Positions 60,425 to 64,000 of a stretch of DNA of 64,000 nt are shown here, piece after piece; the first letter of the stretch is position 1; every line of letters starts with the position of its first letter. The translations under genes and the position numbers were made by a program. The DNA comes from an uncultured Flavobacteriales bacterium (lineage in GTDB: Bacteria > Bacteroidota > Bacteroidia > Flavobacteriales > Crocinitomicaceae): NCBI GenBank assembly GCA_946479285.1, contig CAMLFH010000003.1, positions 124,001 to 188,000 of the forward strand, in the 5' to 3' direction. Under the pieces are notes generated by a model, which did no database searches, was not told where the DNA came from, and saw only the letters and a list, made by a program, of their open reading frames with translations.

Positions 60425-61339
60425 ATGGCAAATTCATCAGACTGGATCGGCGCACTTCGATTAAGAACTCTTCCTTTATCCATTTCCGGAATACTCGTTG
60501 GTTCGTTCGTAGCCGTGTTTCAAGGTTATTGGAACCCGATTATTTTCTCTTTAGCTTTATCTACTACTCTTTTGTTTCAAATCTTGTCTAACCTGGCAAA
60601 TGATTTGGGCGATTCATTGAAAGGCGCTGATAATTCGGAAAGAGTTGGCCCGATGCGGGCCGTACAGTCGGGATCAATCTCGAAAAATGCCATGAAAAAT
60701 GCTGTTGTCCTGACTTCTCTTTTGTCTTTTATCAGCGCAGGAGCACTCATTTATTTCGGGACTCAAAATCTCTCTGCAACAAGCGTTTACATTTACATCG
60801 GTTTGGCAATTGCTGCTGTTTTTGCTGCAATTACTTATACCATCGGAAAAAAGGCATATGGGTATAACGGCCTGGGCGACATCTTTGTGTTTGTATTTTT
60901 CGGGTTGGTGAGCGTGATTGGTGTTTACCCTTTATTTTCAGATAAACTATCGTGGTTTCTTGTGTTTCCTGCTATCACTATTGGCTTTCTAAGTACAGCG
61001 GTTTTGAACCTCAACAATATGCGTGACCGTGAGAATGATGAAAAAGTAGGGAAACGTACATTAGTTGTAAAACTGGGAGCTTCGAATGCAAAAAAGTATC
61101 ATTTCTTTTTAATAATCAGTGCTTTTGTGAGTTGGGGAATCTTTTTGGCCTTGACAAAAAACTGGCTTGGATTCATCTCCTTCCTTCCGGCTGTCTTATT
61201 TATCAAACACCTTGTTTTTGTTGCTAAGAATACGATCCCAAAGGAATTGGACTCTCAATTGAAAATAGTAGCTCTGGGAACATTTTTCATCAGCCTGTTA
61301 TTCGTAATCAGCGTTTCTGTCAATCAATGGATTCTCTAA
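60425..61339 (+). CDS. menA: 1,4-dihydroxy-2-naphthoate polyprenyltransferase
   Basis: 304 aa from ATG 60425 (a TTG two codons earlier is rejected). Eight membrane segments of the UbiA fold. NLANDLGDSLKGADNSERVGPMRAVQSG is the first Asp-rich motif and MenA signature; NMRDRENDEKVGKRTLVVKLG is the second. It attaches the polyprenyl chain to dihydroxynaphthoate to make demethylmenaquinone. The menC start overlaps its last 13 nt. Confidence 0.92.
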   Translation: MANSSDWIGALRLRTLPLSISGILVGSFVAVFQGYWNPIIFSLALSTTLLFQILSNLANDLGDSLKGADNSERVGPMRAVQSGSISKNAMKNAVVLTSLLSFISAGALIYFGTQNLSATSVYIYIGLAIAAVFAAITYTIGKKAYGYNGLGDIFVFVFFGLVSVIGVYPLFSDKLSWFLVFPAITIGFLSTAVLNLNNMRDRENDEKVGKRTLVVKLGASNAKKYHFFLIISAFVSWGIFLALTKNWLGFISFLPAVLFIKHLVFVAKNTIPKELDSQLKIVALGTFFISLLFVISVSVNQWIL

Positions 61340-62361
61340 AACAACTCAAAGCTTCTTTTGAGGCATTTACACTGGATTTTAAACGTCCAAGTGGAACAAG
61401 TCGCGGAGTTTTGACCCAAAAGAAAGGCTGGAAACTGGTATTAACCGATTTTGAAGGAAGATCCGGATTGGGAGAATGTTCCGTCATTCCGGGTTTGTCA
61501 CCGGATTATAGTTCAGACGAAGGTTATGAGCAAAAACTGAAAGAAGTTTGTCAAAATCCATTTCTATTTACTCAAAACAAAGCGCTTTTAAACGATTATC
61601 CTTCCATCCTGTTTGGTTTGGAAAGTGCCTATTTCGACTTGTTGAATGACGGAAAACGCATCTATTTTGAATCAGCTAAAAGACCGGATGGATTCAGTAT
61701 TCCTATCAACGGCTTGATCTGGATGGGAGATCCGCATTACATGCAGGACCAGATAGAAGAGAAACTCGCTTCCGGATTTACGTGTATCAAGCTAAAGATC
61801 GGAGCAATTGATTTTAAGCAGGAATTAAAGTTACTGGAAGGAATACGTTCGAGATTTGATGCATCGAAAATTGTTCTGCGTGTAGATGCGAATGGTGCTT
61901 TTACGATGGCAGATGCACCCTGGAAACTCGAAGAATTAGCACAATTAGAACTTCACAGCATTGAACAGCCGATTAAAGCCGGGTCATGGAACGATATGAA
62001 AAAGCTCTGCGAGCTTACACCTTTGCCAATTGCTTTAGATGAAGAGTTGATCGGGATCAATGAGACGAAGCAAAAAATTGAATTGCTGGAGACTATCAAA
62101 CCGCAGTACATTATCCTGAAACCGAGTTTGCACGGCGGATTCAGCGGATCGAAAGAATGGATTGAACTGGCGGACGAAAGAGCCATTCCATGGTGGATTA
62201 CTTCGGCGTTGGAGAGCAATATCGGATTGAATGCGATTGCGCAGTTTACGGCAGATTATAATGCGGTTTTACCACAAGGATTGGGAACAGGCGGATTGTA
62301 TGAGACGAATTTTGAGGCTCCGCTGGAGATTGAAAAAGGACATTTGATTTATCTAAAATAA
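61327..62361 (+). CDS. menC: o-Succinylbenzoate synthase
   Basis: 344 aa enolase-superfamily enzyme that makes o-succinylbenzoate for menaquinone. Catalytic residues are seen in CIKLKIGA (KxK), LRVDANGAF, LHSIEQPI, IALDEELIG and YIILKPSLHGG. The start overlaps menA by 13 nt in a different frame, so expression is coupled. A pathway partner for menA, although it acts several steps earlier. Confidence 0.9.
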   Translation: MDSLKQLKASFEAFTLDFKRPSGTSRGVLTQKKGWKLVLTDFEGRSGLGECSVIPGLSPDYSSDEGYEQKLKEVCQNPFLFTQNKALLNDYPSILFGLESAYFDLLNDGKRIYFESAKRPDGFSIPINGLIWMGDPHYMQDQIEEKLASGFTCIKLKIGAIDFKQELKLLEGIRSRFDASKIVLRVDANGAFTMADAPWKLEELAQLELHSIEQPIKAGSWNDMKKLCELTPLPIALDEELIGINETKQKIELLETIKPQYIILKPSLHGGFSGSKEWIELADERAIPWWITSALESNIGLNAIAQFTADYNAVLPQGLGTGGLYETNFEAPLEIEKGHLIYLK

Positions 62362-62362
62362 A

Positions 62363-62392
62363 GGCTGGCGCGAGCCTGAGGCTCGCGCCAGC
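62363..62392. repeat. GC-rich palindrome after menC
   Basis: Arms GCTGGCGCGAGCCT and AGGCTCGCGCCAGC around a single G (62364-62392), 2 bp after the menC stop. It is directly abutted by the dnaK terminator. It has the same position and GC character as the palindromes at 19917 and 32147 but an unrelated sequence. Confidence 0.85.
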
Positions 62393-62426
62393 AAACAAAA
62401 AAGGGCTTCTGCAATGCAAAAGCCCT
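62393..62426 (-). terminator. Terminator of dnaK
   Basis: On the minus strand, AGGGCTT pairs with AAGCCCT around an 11-base loop and is followed by a T run. It lies 20 bp after the dnaK stop. Confidence 0.8.
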
Positions 62427-62445
62427 CTTCCTGTTAATTTATTTA

Positions 62446-64000
62446 TTACTTCTTATCGTTCTCATTTACTTCTTCGAAGTCAACATCAGTCACCTCATCA
62501 CCTGCATTTCCGCCAGTGTTTCCACCTTGAGCTCCCTGATCTGCACCACCTGCATTCGCAGCGTTATACATTTCCTGAGAAGCTGCCTGGAAAGCATTGT
62601 TCAAACGTTCCATTGCCGCATCTAAGTTTGCCATGTTCTTAGCTTCAAACTCAGTCTTCAATGCTGTTAAAGCATCTTCGATCGGTTGTTTTTTATCTGC
62701 CGGAATTTTATCTCCGTATTCTGATAATTGACGCTCAGTCTGGAAGATTAATGAATCTGCTTTGTTCAAAGTTTCTGCTTCCTGCATACGTTTTTTATCT
62801 GCATCTGCATTTGCTTCTGCTTCTGCTTTCATACGCTTGATATCCTCATCAGACAAACCTGAAGATGCTTCAATCTTGATTGACTGCTCTTTTCCGGTTC
62901 CTTTGTCTTTTGCTGAAATGTGCATGATCCCGTTTGCATCCACATCGAATGTTACTTCGATTTGCGGTTCACCACGACGAGACGGTGGAATGTCTGTCAA
63001 TGAGAAACGACCCAATGTTTTGTTGTCGCCTGCCATCGGACGTTCACCTTGCAATACGTGAATGTCTACCGCCGGTTGGTTGTCTGCAGCTGTTGAGAAA
63101 GTCTCAGACTTCTTAGTTGGAATAGTTGTATTCGCTTCGATCAATTTCGTGAATACACCTCCCATTGTTTCAATTCCTAAAGACAATGGAATAACATCCA
63201 ATAGCAAGACATCTTTCACTTCACCTGTCAATACACCACCTTGAATTGCTGCACCAACTGCTACTACTTCATCCGGGTTTACTCCTTTTGACGGAGCTTT
63301 TCCGAAGAAACGCTGCACTGCATCCTGGATTACAGGAATACGTGTTGATCCACCAACCAAAATCACTTCGTCGATATCGCTTGTAGACAATCCTGCATTT
63401 TGAAGAGCAGAACGACAAGGAGCGATTGTTCTTTCAACGATTGAAGAAATCAACTGCTCGAACTTAGAACGCTGTAATGTTCTTACCAAGTGCTTTGGAA
63501 TACCGTTTACCGGCATAATGTATGGCAAGTTGATCTCTGTTGAAGTTGTTGAAGACAACTCGATCTTCGCTTTTTCAGCAGCTTCTTTCAAACGCTGTAA
63601 AGCCATCGGGTCTTCACGCAAGTCCAAACCTTCTTCTGATTTAAACTCGTCAGCCAACCAGGTAATGATTGCATTATCCACATCATCACCACCTAAGTGC
63701 GTATCTCCGTCTGTTGCCAATACTTCGAACACTCCATCTCCTAATTCCAAAACAGAAACGTCATGAGTACCACCACCAAAGTCGAATACAACGATCTTTT
63801 GGTCAATTCCTTTTTTATCCAATCCGTAAGCTAAAGCTGCAGCTGTGGGCTCGTTGATAATGCGTTTGATTGTCAAACCAGCGATTTCACCTGCTTCTTT
63901 TGTAGCCTGGCGTTGTGCGTCGTTAAAGTAAGCCGGAACGGTTACAACCGCTTCAGTCACTTCATGTCCCAAATAATCTTCAGCAGTTTTCTTCATTTTT
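62446..64000 (-). CDS. dnaK: Chaperone DnaK (Hsp70), N-terminus outside window
   Basis: About 518 codons are visible; the first 110 or so residues lie past the right edge. The ATPase part shows [56 protein letters not shown] and [16 protein letters not shown]. The substrate-binding domain includes [20 protein letters not shown] and [20 protein letters not shown]. The C-terminal lid ends in a glycine-rich tail and [13 protein letters not shown], which resembles the EEVD-type end of Hsp70s. ATP-dependent folding chaperone working with DnaJ and GrpE. The stop is at 62446. Confidence 0.96.
   Translation of the reverse strand, partial: KMKKTAEDYLGHEVTEAVVTVPAYFNDAQRQATKEAGEIAGLTIKRIINEPTAAALAYGLDKKGIDQKIVVFDFGGGTHDVSVLELGDGVFEVLATDGDTHLGGDDVDNAIITWLADEFKSEEGLDLREDPMALQRLKEAAEKAKIELSSTTSTEINLPYIMPVNGIPKHLVRTLQRSKFEQLISSIVERTIAPCRSALQNAGLSTSDIDEVILVGGSTRIPVIQDAVQRFFGKAPSKGVNPDEVVAVGAAIQGGVLTGEVKDVLLLDVIPLSLGIETMGGVFTKLIEANTTIPTKKSETFSTAADNQPAVDIHVLQGERPMAGDNKTLGRFSLTDIPPSRRGEPQIEVTFDVDANGIMHISAKDKGTGKEQSIKIEASSGLSDEDIKRMKAEAEANADADKKRMQEAETLNKADSLIFQTERQLSEYGDKIPADKKQPIEDALTALKTEFEAKNMANLDAAMERLNNAFQAASQEMYNAANAGGADQGAQGGNTGGNAGDEVTDVDFEEVNENDKK

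Noticed and set aside
1..64000. CRISPR array, tRNA or rRNA genes
   Set aside because: No regularly spaced identical repeats and no cloverleaf or rRNA-like segments were found by reading the spacers.

Overview
This window comes from a Bacteroidota chromosome, most likely a Flavobacteriales member close to Crocinitomicaceae/Fluviicola. That placement is an inference from gene content. The markers are a mutY-ssb-gldE-gldD block, type IX secretion (T9SS) sorting domains of both type A and type B, a PorP/SprF family protein, a TANFOR domain, a DUF4296 lipoprotein, a serine-palmitoyltransferase-like enzyme, menaquinone genes, and -7 elements of the Bacteroidota form TAnnTTTG. No rRNA, tRNA, CRISPR array, integrase or complete insertion sequence was seen. 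Two genes are cut by the window edges: the TANFOR protein (left) and dnaK (right).

Positions 1-17793 (minus strand) hold one tightly packed run of seven envelope or secreted proteins. In order of transcription these are an outer-membrane barrel, a fibronectin-III-like protein, a secreted tail-collar protein, a 1425-aa PKD protein with a type A sorting domain, a PorP/SprF barrel with a coiled coil and SPOR-like tail, a PKD protein with a type B sorting domain, and a very large TANFOR protein. Neighbours overlap by up to 8 nt or lie 1-2 nt apart, so this is probably one operon that builds a T9SS-dependent cell-surface structure. It is the best candidate here for an undescribed system.

Positions 17986-34666 are mostly plus-strand: an M28 peptidase with a DinB-like protein, a serine-palmitoyltransferase-like enzyme, a HisKA_2 histidine kinase, MarC, a methyltransferase, OsmC, HPP, an RNA-polymerase alpha-CTD-like small protein, DUF1801, an M1 peptidase, an AT-rich LRR-Roc-COR (Roco) GTPase, a flavin reductase, a DUF3127 protein with an SSB-like acidic tail, and a sigma-54 response regulator. 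A hybrid kinase with its own receiver and Hpt domains faces this regulator and probably forms a phosphorelay with it.

Positions 37305-46270 contain two family-2 glycosyltransferases, a flippase-like membrane protein, ruvC, dihydroorotase, a DUF4296 lipoprotein, a T9SS-sorted beta-propeller-like protein, a YezG-like protein and recX. Positions 46321-52022 are a conserved Bacteroidota housekeeping block: ribonuclease G, an unlisted 30-codon basic protein, HU, mutY, ssb, gldE and gldD. Positions 52192-64000 carry an M14 carboxypeptidase with a sorting tail, small unknowns, an AlbA_2 protein, aroE, DedA, rhodanese, a DUF4442/nitronate-monooxygenase pair, an outer-membrane protein, menA-menC and dnaK.

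The intergenic DNA is unusually structured. Two loci share a 28-bp GC-rich palindrome whose flanks differ but stay self-complementary. Several terminators are long perfect palindromes. At least nine spacers are built from a short word repeated together with its reverse complement, the word differing by locus. No gene here explains how these arise.
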